Below are positions 50,930 to 62,920 of a DNA stretch of 64,000 nucleotides, in pieces. The first letter of the stretch is position 1. Every line of letters begins with the position of its first letter. Under the pieces are notes generated by a model, which was not told where the DNA came from, searched no databases, and saw nothing but the letters and a program-made list of their open reading frames with translations. The position numbers and the translations under genes are program-made. The stretch is from contig NW_023998415.1 in NCBI RefSeq assembly GCF_014805625.2, positions 32,346,270-32,410,269 on the forward strand. Direction: 5' to 3'. Origin of the DNA: Glossina fuscipes. Its lineage: Eukaryota; Arthropoda; Insecta; Diptera; Glossinidae.

Positions 50930-51775
50930 GATCGATTGCTTACGGCATAGCCTAGTAGATAAGATGAGAGATAAGGGTGACTATAAATAGGGCATATCTT
51001 GCTTCAATTTTTAATACGGCAGATCATTTTCACACTTTGACTGCAATTGGTGTATAGTCGCGGTTATAGTGTCATAACACTCATCGACCGGCCATTCACT
51101 TCTCAACCCACGCCCGCATCCTAAGCCTTTGTTCACTTTGAGTTAATTGATTAAACGAAGGCAAACTGACAGTATGCAGTATTTTTAGGCGAACAGGCTC
51201 TGATTCATGGACATGTTGAAGCGCAAATTGATAATAATTCGAACCAATCAAAAAAATGCATTGGTCGACTGATCGAGTTATAGACGAGCAGATGAGGACA
51301 GTTCGACCTACTGATAAGTTTGGCTGAAACGGTGAGCAGAACAAACGAATGTAACAGACCGATAGAAAAATTGATAATCACATCTGTGAATAGGTGCATT
51401 AGCAAATGACTGAATAAGTCGCGGGATATGCTCGCGAGCTAAAAAGTAAACAAAACCCCGTGCACGATCGATTCTGTATAATTAGGGAAATGGGTAGCTG
51501 AACTGATAGAGCGACGGGCGCGCAGACTGCCGCACCTCGAGCAAATTGATATTCACGCGAAAGGGCGCAGCCAGATCGAGACGCAAATGGAGACAAAAGT
51601 CAAAAGACAAATGGTTAGGCGGAAGCACAAAATAATGGACAAGCGGGTCGACAAATCGAACAAAATCGATCGACGTAAAGCTTGATAATAAATCCTTGGA
51701 GCTTGGGGCAAGTATATCTGGCTTTGTAATCAACTGCACGATAGACGAGGCAAAAGTCTGTCATCCCGCGGTTAT
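50930..51775 (+). repeat. Eroded GAC/GAT-rich simple-sequence block
   Basis: One strand is full of gac, gata, gatcga, gacaa and gcgac words, e.g. 'gaccgatagaaaaattgata' and 'gacaagcgggtcgacaaatc'. It is noticeably GC-richer than its flanks. Four overlapping minus-strand open frames (65-85 codons) exist only because these words are stop-poor when read in reverse. Looks like a drifted GACA/GATA/GATC array. The complementary word set appears at 25.75-26.35 kb. Confidence 0.45.
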
Positions 51776-52602
51776 TATTTCGATATTAATATTATAAACA
51801 ATCTATTAAACGACTATAGAAGCATAAATTATTAAAACGGTCAGTAAAGCTTATTAGTATAAAACAAAATAAATGTTTAAAAAAATAATATATTTTTTTT
51901 TTTTAAATGACTTTTAATTAATGTGTATCTGGCTAACTAATATGTTAATTTTAATAAAGGTATTATGGAAAAAATTGACTGAAAGCGTTATGTTTTCATT
52001 TCATTCATATTAACTGACTAAAAAAGTGAAAAAAATGTTAAATTAATTGAATGCTTGTTGAGAGCTTATTACAGCTTTTTGACTCTAAATTTTGGGAACG
52101 CACACATATATTGTAAAATAATTAAATTTATGCTATATGTAGCCAAAATATTAAATAAAAGAGGCTGAGGCATACGGTTTCAGTGCTTAGGTCATTTTGA
52201 GGAACACGAAGGTAATTGTACGATAATTGCCGTTCATAAGAAAGAATATGAATGAAGTTATGTGAAATGTCTTGTGCTTTCCCCTTTTATTTCAGCATAG
52301 GTATTCTCTTATATGTCGAGTCAACCAATCAATGGATGTTTCAGTTGAACTTATACAAAGCTAACTAAAGTTTGTTTTCACATATGTTACTATGGTTTTT
52401 GTTCATTGATGCGTAAGTACATCAAAGATTTTTAGAATTGAGTTTTCATTAAGAAAATTAGAAACAATTGTAAAGAAATCAGTTTAAAAGTATTAATAAA
52501 ATCAAATCGTGCGTGAACAGCAAACGTACAAAAAAACATCATTAAATCGAAAACTCATAAAGACAATCTTCCGTAAGGCGTACTTGACTATTTTTTATCT
52601 AG

Positions 52603-52689
52603 GTCACTCAGTTAGTCAGTTAGTCACTCAGTTAATCAGTCAGTTAGTCAGTCAGTCAGTCAGTCAGTCAGTCAGTCAGTCAGTCAGTT
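52603..52689 (+). repeat. (CAGT)n tetranucleotide array
   Basis: Variant units (cagttagt, cactcagt, cagttaat) at the left grade into about ten perfect CAGT units at the right. An open frame reads SVSQSVSQ through it and is an artefact. Confidence 0.92.
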
Positions 52690-53744
52690 ATATATTATAT
52701 GCTGCCATTTTGTGTTGCACTTTGAGGTAAAACTTTTTCACTACATTTACATACAATCCAGGCGTACATTTATCTTAACGTTAGCGCATTTTTTTCATTT
52801 TTTTTATTTATTATATTTAAGTATATTACTCATGCAATCACGGTTAGAAACTTAAATCACTTTGTTGTTATTTATTGTTATAAATGCTATAGTTGTTGTT
52901 TGGTTGGTTTGTTCGCTACGTTAGATAAACGTTATTCAGCTTTCTTCCTTTTTATACATCGTTTGAATGGAAACGCTTTCTCTTGAATGTTTCCTACATA
53001 AAGATTACGTTTGAAGTTTTTGTGGCATTTCATATGTTTTACGACTGGGCATCATGCAGGATAAAATTGCAGTAATTTCATCAGATAAAGTTGAGCTCGT
53101 GTGAGTGTTTCTTATATAGTCCTTACAAATTGTAATTCTCAACGCCTGTCTCGGTCCAGCTCATAAAACTTAAGATAAAATCTTTTTCAATAATTGCTCT
53201 GTCAACTGAACCACATAAACACTCTAAGTTCTTCAAGCAATGCCAAGAAAATTAAATTTAAGTTTGATCGGAATTTTTTTTAATACCTTCTACCGCCATC
53301 TTTTATATAATACTATATTGATTGTAACACCATGCGAATATGCATTCATTCAATAAGTATAGCGCCCTGTAACATGGTTTGTGTTATCATATCACGTACG
53401 TATATAGTTCGGCAACACTTTTCGCGTAATGGTACAAGCTAAAATTATGCGTATATAATATGAGGCTGGTCTATGGTTATTGATGTCAAGTAAACTCGAT
53501 CGTAATTTGTCTAAGTTACTGGACAGAAATTTTAGAATGAGAAGAAAGTGTTTTCGATAATAAGAATTCATAATCCCAACTATTTAGCTTACACGATTAC
53601 GACGTCGAGAATCATAAAACGACCCCTGTCCACTTTTCTTTTCCAAACAATGCTTAAGTAAGTTTTATATCCTACCCTAGGGAATTATATAGAATGACGT
53701 TTGAGTTTAAATTTGTCTTTGTAGAGAAATGATTGTAATCACGA

Positions 53745-53830
53745 TTTCAATAGATGGAAAAACAGGCGGACAGGCAGGCATTGCCAAATCTATTTCGCTA
53801 TTTACAATGAACAAGAAGATGAATACATTT
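53745..53830 (+). repeat. Degenerate fly interspersed repeat, copy 3
   Basis: 'atagatggaaaaacaggcgg', then 'acaggcaggcattgcc', then 'aaatctatttcgct' follows the 'cggacagacagacatggctaaatcgactcgg' order of the repeat proposed at 11165-11375. Similarity judged by eye. Confidence 0.4.
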
Positions 53831-54942
53831 TGAAGTCTCTGATGCTTATTTCTATGCGTGACTATGCGAACAGTGTGCAAATCCAACATAATCCCTGTAA
53901 CGGGTGAAGAGAATGATGTATTTACTCGGAGAATGAAAACTTACTCCTCTTCTAGCTAAATTAAATAAATACATGATAAGCTTGTTGCTAATTGTTATTT
54001 CTTTACTAAAGGTTTTCTGCGAATCTAAGTTCATGATGTTTGTTTTTTTTTTTTTTTTTTTTTAATGTATTGCCGTCGGCTTAGTCTTGAGACAATATCT
54101 GCCTTAAATGCAAAAATATTTAAAATAATTAAATGTCATACTATTTGAAATTATAAATCATTGGTACGAATATTGAAAACATTTTTTCCTTTCTAGATGT
54201 CGTAGATATGTTGATGAAAAGAGTCGAGTCAAAAGATCGACAAAACCTAGTCATAATTTCATATTTATATCGAATTTATTTGAGGTTTTGTATCGAGCAT
54301 GTTCGTGAAGTAAATTTCTTTCCAAAAACGTTGACGCTTTCTCTTCTTCTACGCAAGCTGCACTTGGCTAAGATGGTTTATTGAAAGCACAAATCGAAGA
54401 CGTGAAGACAGTTGTATCAATTTGTTTTGCCTTGAAAACATAATCTCTCACTTAATTATCCAGCTACTGGCAATGATATGCGATCGATAAATTTGATTCA
54501 CCAGCAAACACTTTCGTTGATTCTCACTAGTTTTCAATCATTATTTGCCCTTTCTGTGCTATTGGCACCATATGTTTGTACATCCTTTGAATTTTTCACT
54601 TAAACTATTAATAACAGAGATCGAGAATGATTGCCATTTAGTAAATTGTAGACTTTAATGCACTATGCGAAAAGTAGAAGAAATAAGAAAATATAAGCTC
54701 GAAGCTAGGGAACGGAAAAGTACTTATAGGAATTTATAATTTCGACGGGAAGAACAAACTTAAATACGAACATTTTTGAGGCTCGAAAATTTTGCAAATT
54801 TCACCTTTGCAGTATTATAATAACAGAGGCATTTAGTTGACCTATTAATGGGAAGCTGTAAACTAACTAACTTAGACTAAGTATTATTTATTAAAAAATT
54901 ACCTTAAATTTTTATTCTTTACTAAATTAATGGTGAAGGGGT

Positions 54943-55031
54943 AGAAAGACAGACAAAGAGAGATAGATAGATAAATAGATAGATAGATAAATAAATAGAT
55001 AGATAGAGAGAGAGAGAGAGAGACATAGAGG

Positions 55032-55063
<32 letters not shown>

Positions 55064-55080
55064 CATAGAGAGAAAGAAAA
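54943..55080 (+). repeat. Compound GATA/GA microsatellite
   Basis: GACA, then interrupted GATA/AATA units, then GA blocks broken by 'acatag' and 'agac', about 138 bp of pure purine-rich structure. The minus-strand open frame of leucines, serines and tyrosines over it is an artefact. Confidence 0.92.
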
Positions 55081-56700
55081 GTTATCTTATATTCGTTGTC
55101 AAGCTTTCGTAACATACTTCAAACGTTTATTCTCAATTTATTTTATTGTTATAAAATCCATTAGTGAGATCTTTGAAATAGTTAGAAAATAGAAGTTTTG
55201 GGTTTTCTTTTGTATAAAGTTTAAAAAAAAAAAACTTTCTCTCAACAAATCGTTGAGCATTTCTCGTATCAAGCCATTGAGAACAGAATAGAGAAAGTTT
55301 TTTATATTTTTATGTTTTCCACTTATACGGTAAAAGTTTTCTTTATTACTTTAAATATATTTCTCTTTGCTACATAAAGCTAAACTATTCTATAATATCC
55401 AAGATGTATGTCAAGGTTATTAAATAAGCATATCTTAAGTATAAAGTTAATTTTTTTTTTTTTTTTATAAATTTATTAAGATCTTTCACAGAACGTTTTT
55501 AATAATCTAAACTTTATTTATTTTTATAAAAAAAAAAAAAAAAAAAAAAATGTCTTCATGGATGTATGTATGAAAGTGTTAAACTATATACTGGAATACC
55601 TAAACCTAAACATTATTCAAGGGTTGATGAAGGACAATTTGTAATGGTGTTGTTTTAATGTTGACCTTCCTTGTAAGCATATAGAAATAATATACACACT
55701 TTCATGAAACTGGGTTGGTTTGAGAAAATTTATAAAATTACGATAAGGCCCAATTGTTGTTGGCCAGTTTTGCAATACGTAGACGCATAACACAAACAAC
55801 TATAATAAACCCCAGTGAGAACGAATCGTTTTCAAAATTGGCCATCCTCAGGGAATTGCCTTCGAGTCTGACTGGTTCTCTATCAGTTAACGACAAATAT
55901 TACATGTTTATGAATTAAATTGAAAATCTTCAAACACGTATTGCTGCTGCTAACAAAAATTGCTTACGTAGCGGGACTAGCCACACTGTAAATCTGCTGA
56001 CAAAACGAGAGAAAACTATGCGGGATTGTTAAGGATAAGAAACTTAACTCTTACTTACACGTACATATTGGCATTGAAGTCAATACGGACGCTATATGCA
56101 GGCAATTCATCGGATCAAAAATGATTTTAAAAAATTTTCAAATTTCAAATTTTGTAGGGTATTTTTTTTCTTTAACCAACACTAGAACTACGCTATAAAG
56201 TTTTCCCTTCTCATTAACCTTTCAATATTGTGACCTACTCTAAAATTTATTTTCTTTGCAAAGCAAAAAAACAAAAAAATATAAAATAAAAAATAAAAAA
56301 TACAAACGCACGTATCGAAGTTTTGCATAAAACCGTATATGGCTTCCATTTAGATGATTTGAGAAAACTTTTCGTTGCAAAAATGTTTATTTATTTACAT
56401 TTAATGTTTGCAAATTAATAATATTAACAGTTACAAATTAAAATGTAATTTTCATTTTAACTGAAAGTAAGAAAAGGCAAAACCAACAACCATTTTAACA
56501 TCAGCATAAATATGATACTCAATGTCCGTTGCATACGATATAAAACTTCTTGATATAAAAATACTTGAATTTATTTAATAATGTATTTAAAAATCAATTG
56601 ATTTAAATAAGTTTTTAATATATTCATGTAATAAACTAAATTAGTTTAAACGAAGCTATCACTCTTTACATGAGTTTAATTACATAAATAAAGAAAATGT
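55081..56700. other. Non-coding stretch up to assembly gap
   Basis: No gene recognised. T run (55451-55466) and 23 A (55528-55550). At about 55915-55985 (+) the frame NLQTRIAAANKNC recalls the 'eiqtRIaaAN+.y' helix of some LINE ORF2 proteins, but the following residues do not extend the match convincingly. Confidence 0.5.
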
Positions 56701-57100
56701 NNNNNNNNNNNNNNNNNNNNNNNNNNNNNNNNNNNNNNNNNNNNNNNNNNNNNNNNNNNNNNNNNNNNNNNNNNNNNNNNNNNNNNNNNNNNNNNNNNNN
56801 NNNNNNNNNNNNNNNNNNNNNNNNNNNNNNNNNNNNNNNNNNNNNNNNNNNNNNNNNNNNNNNNNNNNNNNNNNNNNNNNNNNNNNNNNNNNNNNNNNNN
56901 NNNNNNNNNNNNNNNNNNNNNNNNNNNNNNNNNNNNNNNNNNNNNNNNNNNNNNNNNNNNNNNNNNNNNNNNNNNNNNNNNNNNNNNNNNNNNNNNNNNN
57001 NNNNNNNNNNNNNNNNNNNNNNNNNNNNNNNNNNNNNNNNNNNNNNNNNNNNNNNNNNNNNNNNNNNNNNNNNNNNNNNNNNNNNNNNNNNNNNNNNNNN
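56701..57100. other. Assembly gap (400 N)
   Basis: Exactly 400 undetermined bases. Open frames drawn through it are meaningless. Poly(T) begins on its right edge (57101), so a simple repeat may have caused the break. Confidence 1.
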
Positions 57101-57545
57101 TTTTTTTTTTTATATTTCCCTTTGCTTTGCACGGATTTTGATATTTCAAAAATCCTTCTTTTTAATTTTTTTCTTTTTTCTAGCTAATATTTATTTATTT
57201 AGCGAGGAGAAAAACTCAATTACTACATTTCAACGGAAGAGTTCATTAACCTTGAGAGACTCTCTCATATTTGTTAGGAATTACAATAGTGTTAAGCATA
57301 TATTAAGATTTAGGGATAGATAAATACTAGAGTAGTTGACTTAATAGCACCTAGTACTCTAGTGCTGGGATAGTAGATATAATTACTACAAATTACAAAT
57401 AAAATTAATATATAAATTTAAGATTTAAGATGTACATAAAGAAGAATGCAAGCTGCTTGCAATGGTGCGCCCCCTTCCAAAGTAGGAATCCAGAGCCTAG
57501 ATGCCAGTAAACCCAAATTTTTTAATCATGGCAACCGACAACGGC

Positions 57546-57985
57546 AGAGCCAAATTTACTGTTTAAATTCATAACGTAATTCATAACTTAACTTGGAATG
57601 GGACATGGGAGAATCCCTTGTATCAAGTAACACTATTTTCATAGTCTTTAATGAATCAGAAGTTGAGATCATTTGAACTGCTACAAGCAACTCTGAGCGG
57701 GTTAAACAAGTCGTCATTGTATTTACAATGATTACGATTAATAAATATAATGTGCGTAGAAGGGCAATTGGAAATATTAAATCGTATCTCCCCAAGTAAT
57801 GTCGGCGAATCAACGGTAGCAATGTCAAGAATAAGAGAAAAAGATTTTTGAAAACTGCAGTTCTTAAGAACTCGTTCGCCCGGTAGAATTGCAAATTTTC
57901 TCGATATATAATTCAGAAGCGAATTCACCAATCTTATTGACCAGCTCTTCTAGATAAGATTGATTAGCGTGCCAACAACGGTTCT
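57546..57985 (-). other. Unidentified coding-like block, possibly a broken gene
   Basis: Read on the minus strand, one frame (57931 down to 57656, extending upstream through one stop to about 57975) gives a protein-like sequence. It includes LLNYISRKFAILPGERVLKN, FSLILDIATVDSPTLLGEI and HIIFINRNHCKYNDDLFNPL. An overlapping frame (57894-57556) continues further with KIVLLDTRDSPMSHSKLSYE. Composition is more balanced than in neighbouring AT-driven frames. I recognise no domain. It could be a frameshifted old gene or TE piece, or chance. Confidence 0.25.
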
Positions 57986-60000
57986 TCTCCTTTCTTTTAT
58001 CACAAGCTATTTTACAAAGCAACACATGTTGTTACTTCCAACGACAACTGCAGTAGTTGTTCATATACACACCGAACAAAAATTCAAATTTCGTACTGTT
58101 TTTTTTTTTTTTTTTTTTTTAATTTCTTGTTCATCGACGAGCTACAGAAAATATTTGCTATTATGAGCTATATACTGAACACCGGAAGGATACTCTTGTT
58201 TGAAAGATATATGAAATTCATTCCCGAACGAGTAAATATTCAAAATCTTGAAGTGAAAATTTTATAAAATGTTGTTGATATGTCGCTCTTGAATGTACTT
58301 AAAAATATGAATAAAATATTTTTTTTATTACATAAAAAAAAAAAAATAAAAAAAAAAATAAAAGAGAAAGTGCAGAAATAAGGATTTTTTTATATAATAC
58401 TTCCAAGCCCAGGCCAACGAATAGCAAAGCTCTTTAAAGTCTTCGAACAGTCGTCAGAGCCGTTTTGCAGTTCTTCGGTGTTTACTGAAGCTATTAGTGA
58501 TGAGAAATTTTTAACATAATCATGTTACGTCCAAAAGACATGATAGATTGTAAAAAAATTGTAACATGAACCTCAACCCGTTTTTCATCAATTCACATAT
58601 TCCGGGCCTTCAATATTACTGACGGCTCCAATTTTGAGTCGATTACCAGTTTACAATGAGATTATCCGGCAAGTGTCAGATCAATTTTTTGAAAAAGTTT
58701 TTTGAAAAAATTTTGAAGAAATTTTAAACGTTTTGTGGTCATTTGTTCTATGTGTACAATTGTGATCCATAGTAATAGGGTAATGGAGGTCAAGCAAAAA
58801 GAGATTTTTTTTTGGCGAGACCTATTGCGCCTCCATTTTGTTAATAGAAGATTTGAACAAAAGAGAAAAAAAAAAAAAAAAACCAGCAAATAATTCGCAT
58901 AAATCAAATCTTAATAAATCGTTTCTTATATATTCGAGATCTTATATATTTAAAGTTGAACTGACCGCGTTTTTAGTGAACGCAACGCGATGTCACCCAA
59001 TAAGTATGCGAAAGTATATGTATGCAACATCATATAGCGATGCGGGGTGGAAATATTTTAGATATGATTTCCTCGTTGCATTAAGCACCAGCAAATAAAT
59101 GGTTCCTGTTTAGTCATATAAGTAAAATTGCTACGAAATGACTTCATATATAATGCAACCTATTGTGCACACAGTCACATAACAAGTGAGTGTACATTGT
59201 GTTTATGTGTATGCATTAAGCGGAAGTCATAAATTCCACTCACGAAATTCAATTTAAAATAAAATATTAAGAATAACAAAAGCATATACACATTTACTCA
59301 TACAGGCAGACATAACAATAAGGATGAATCGAGCAGTAGTGTATTTTATTAACCGGCGCACATACACATTCAATTACGCAAGATATAAGTAAAAATTTTC
59401 AAAAAAAAAACAAAAAAAAGATCAAGCAATATTTTAAGCTATAGAAAAACACTAATGATATAAACAGTTTTACTTTAAGAAGAGTTAACTACGTGCATAC
59501 GCCCGATATTGTTGAAAAGTGTTGCGATAGAAAGTCTTTTAAGACCAAAGTCCAGTTTATTTAACTTATTAATTTTAAGTGATGTGATGAATGTAAAACT
59601 TTTTATAGCATACTGGGTGCGTTCCGCCACCAAGCATAGAATTTTTTTCCTACAAACATCTTTACAAAATATTCATAAAAAAAGCAAAATCTCATAAGGA
59701 AACAGAAGTTATTTTAAGAAAACTTACACATTCTCTAGGCTTAATTTATTGGATTTAATGTAAAGATAAACCAGTCGTTGAAAGTGAACAATATAAGTGA
59801 GAGTGATAAAGAAATTTACTGAATTATATTCAGTGACAGCCAATGCTCGACGAAAATTTAATATCAATCTTATGACCTAATCAAAGAAAAGTACACTTAG
59901 AGTTTAGAACTGAACAACTCTATTTATATGCCCTTCGGTTTGCCCTTCGGCTGATTGCGAGCGTTTCTCGGTGGATGTAATATTTTTTGCTCGGTCTGGA

Positions 60001-60013
60001 GTTGCTTAGCAAC
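60001..60013. promoter_or_regulatory. Symmetrical X-box-like (RFX) motif
   Basis: GTTGCTTAGCAAC fits the RFX consensus RYYNYY-N-RRNRAC with complementary GTTGC/GCAAC arms and sits in a small GC-richer island. Without a downstream gene in view its function is speculative. Confidence 0.3.
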
Positions 60014-61924
60014 TGGGTGCCTGATCCAAAAAAAAGCACAGATCGTAAACGGGCGGGTATACAACCGTGTCGGAGAGGCTCAATGGCATCAAGTCGTCAC
60101 ATTAAATCCCGAAAGGAACTGAAAATTTCCCTATATACACTCGATGATTTTTTTAAACGATAGCTGCGTTCCTTAGAAATCCGTGTAAAATAGATCGCGT
60201 AAAAAAATACATGCAACATATGGTAAATTTGACGATATGTTCCATAACTTGAAAAAGTCGTTTAAAATAAAAATTCTCGCAATATTCTCCCAGAAAACCG
60301 TGAAAAAAAAAAAAAAAATTATAATGCAATCCATGTTACGCACAAAATAATTCACTTTCATTATAAAAAAAAAAAAAAAAAAAATTAAATTAATGTACAA
60401 TGAAAATTCAGTCTATAACTATGGCATATGAACGTTTAAATTGAAATTAGGAATAAAAATCAATTTCCCAACTATTCATCGCTACTTAATAGCACGGACT
60501 GAACTTAAAGTGCTACCATCAGTAGCTATGGCAGATATACTAGATTTGTGGCATAGCTATCCGGTTTGAAAGGAGTTTCGTTCGTTATTAGCGGCCTCTG
60601 TTGATTTTTTGTTGATATGAAGTCTGCGATTAGCAAGTGCTTTTTTGGGTTTTCAAGATGTTTATATAATACTTGATATCTGGCTGCGTTGGAATTGCGT
60701 TGGAATTTGAATGTGGGCATCAAAGTCAAGAAAGTAAATGAAGAAATGTTGTTCCACGTTTTTTGCAAATTTTAAATCCTCGCGAATTAAATCCACCGCT
60801 AATAGGTGAACTCCAGCTTCAACTGTTGTTGTATACATAAGTTTCTCTCAGACAATGCCAAAATTGGAATTAAAGAGAAACTTTTTATTATTGAATTCGT
60901 GCTATAAAAAAGCAATTCGTGTCACCAAATTGTATTTGCTCTCATGTAAAAATCGTGTAAAAAAGACCTGGCTGTATGTCTTATGTAATGTGCATAGATT
61001 GATAAGGTGCGGATCGAATGGGCGCAAAATCGCGTTAAGGCGATATTACCATAAAGATAAATTTTCAATCTAAATTATTAAATCAAGACGCGCTCTAGAT
61101 ATCTGAAAGTAAAAATTTCGAAATTATTCAAAAATTGTATGAACTGGTGTACGGTGAATATATATATTCAAAATTAAAGCCGCTTAGATGTCGCGTAAAA
61201 GCTAGTTTCAATAAATTTTGCTCTTGATTAATTAATAATTACTCGAAATTCTAGCTAGAGAGCTATATGTCAATCTTTCCGCTATTGCGTATTCCCGAAA
61301 CGAGTTTCGGCTTGCCATCGCATCTTTTATTGCTTTAATATATAATATAATAATGCAGTTACGTTTAAAGTTCGATAAAGTTCGGCAATTGTTCGCTTCA
61401 CTCCAGATATGATGGTCCCGTAAGTGAAAAACTGTTGCCCAAAAAAAATTCGTAATGCCAATTTACTTAAAACAAAAATTACTCATACGTCATGCTGAGA
61501 TTTACACATCCTCTCTTTCTTCTTCGAGCGGCGCAGCTAGTTTAACTTGTAATACGTAATTCTTCTTCGTCAACTATGAAAACATGTCAACTATTTTAAT
61601 ACCTTCAAATTATTTTTCGTAATTATCTTCGTAGTCTCTTGTATATATATACATATATATATATATATTCATAATGAAAATCTGAAGCAATGTCACTTTA
61701 ACATTGCTTTCGGCAATAATGAAAGAAACGGGTTGGAGGAAAAAAAGAGAACAAAAGCAAAACAAAGATTTCTTTATAATTTATTCAAAAGCAACAACAG
61801 CTAACTAATCAACAGCAAATATTATTCTTGGTATGATGACAACTAAAATAGGGTTAATCCAAGTGTCAACAACATTTTAATGAAATCATGATAGAAATGC
61901 ACATACAACTGTAGACATCAAATA

Positions 61925-61966
61925 TACATACATACATACATACATACATACATACATACATACATA
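61925..61966. repeat. (CATA)n microsatellite
   Basis: Ten or more perfect CATA units. The minus-strand YVCMYVCM peptide through it is an artefact. Confidence 0.95.
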
Positions 61967-62342
61967 AAGAAATGAGGAGAATAAGAAATTTAAAGGTATT
62001 CTAGCTATCGTAGAAGCACACGGGAGAAAGGAAGAGTGTTGAAAGTGGTTTACTCTTCGTTTCATAAACAATATTAACAAAATACAAATGATTTCCAGTT
62101 AGTTTTCTTGTATGTAAATTTGAACAAAGGGTATGTATGTGTGCATCTATTTTTGTTTAATATTGATGTACATTTATACATGTATGTATTGATGTATATA
62201 TGGATATGTGTATGTATATATATATATATATATTTATAAATGTTTATATAGATGTATATGGTTATGTATGTATGTGTATATTTATATTTATATGTATATA
62301 TTTTAAATAGATTGCTAAACATCATTGTGATTGCTAGGTGTT

Positions 62343-62344
<2 letters not shown>

Positions 62345-62393
<49 letters not shown>
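62345..62393. repeat. (TA)n microsatellite
   Basis: About 49 bp of TA with a single G interruption, flanked by further TATG/TATA-rich sequence from 62214. Confidence 0.92.
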
Positions 62394-62394
<1 letters not shown>

Positions 62395-62837
62395 TTGTGT
62401 ATGTTTATATACTACATCGTACGATAAAATAAGCGAAATTGTCATTGCGATTTACATATTTTTTTTGAATCTAACATATATATATATATATACGTTACTT
62501 GCTGAGTGTGTCAAAGTAAAGAATTTATTTCATATATTCTCTGCTATTTTCAAATTATCAACATGTCTCATAAAAAAAGCTAAAAAGATAGCTGATAGAA
62601 AGGTTTTCTGATATTATATAACATGTATATAAGTGACAGTTAAATAGTGATTGCTTGTAAGTACGCATGTTCTATATAAGGAAATTGAGTTTAGATGAGA
62701 CTCATTTACTTTATTTAGGATCGTGTTCGCAATATTTATATATTTCTACACCATAATACACTCATTATCAGTGAGAAGGAAATAAAGTAATAATCAAATG
62801 TTTGTATAGATATATTTTTATACTTATCTCCGATCAG

Positions 62838-62920
62838 TGGTCCATTCATTTTGTCAAAGCATTTGCCACATCCAGAAAGACGCTGTTTAGATCACGCGGA
62901 TTACGTGTATACCTGATTAG
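62838..62920 (-). pseudogene. Possible LINE RT motif A scrap (Jockey-like)
   Basis: On the minus strand RYTRNPRDLNSVFLDVANA is followed, after a one-base shift, by FDKMNGPL. Jockey-type reverse transcriptases have 'GVFLDVEKAFDKVWHDGL' at motif A, where FLDV carries a catalytic Asp. The match is short. No motif B or ADD is readable on the same strand nearby. Confidence 0.35.

Larger units (their letters stand above)
51776..54942. other. Non-coding stretch
   Basis: No gene recognised. Contains the CAGT array and the fly-repeat vestige listed separately, T runs at 51895-51904 and 54043-54063, and AT-rich spacer. Confidence 0.55.
57101..62837. other. Mostly non-coding stretch
   Basis: Besides items listed separately (57546-57985, 60001-60013, 61925-61966, 62345-62393), it holds T and A runs (58100-58121, 58333-58362, 58867-58882, 60304-60318, 60365-60384) and short TA tracts (61643-61668, 62214-62233, 62476-62491). 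59930-60120 is GC-richer with a local duplication of 'gcccttcgg'. No gene recognised. Confidence 0.55.

Noticed and set aside
56676..57323. Open frames crossing the N stretch
   Set aside because: 400 undetermined bases give artificial frames. The sequenced part adds only poly(T)-derived phenylalanine and a short unremarkable tail.
62074..62611. Open frames of 123 and 119 codons on both strands
   Set aside because: They are IYIYIY/YTHTYI peptides produced by TA and TATG microsatellites.
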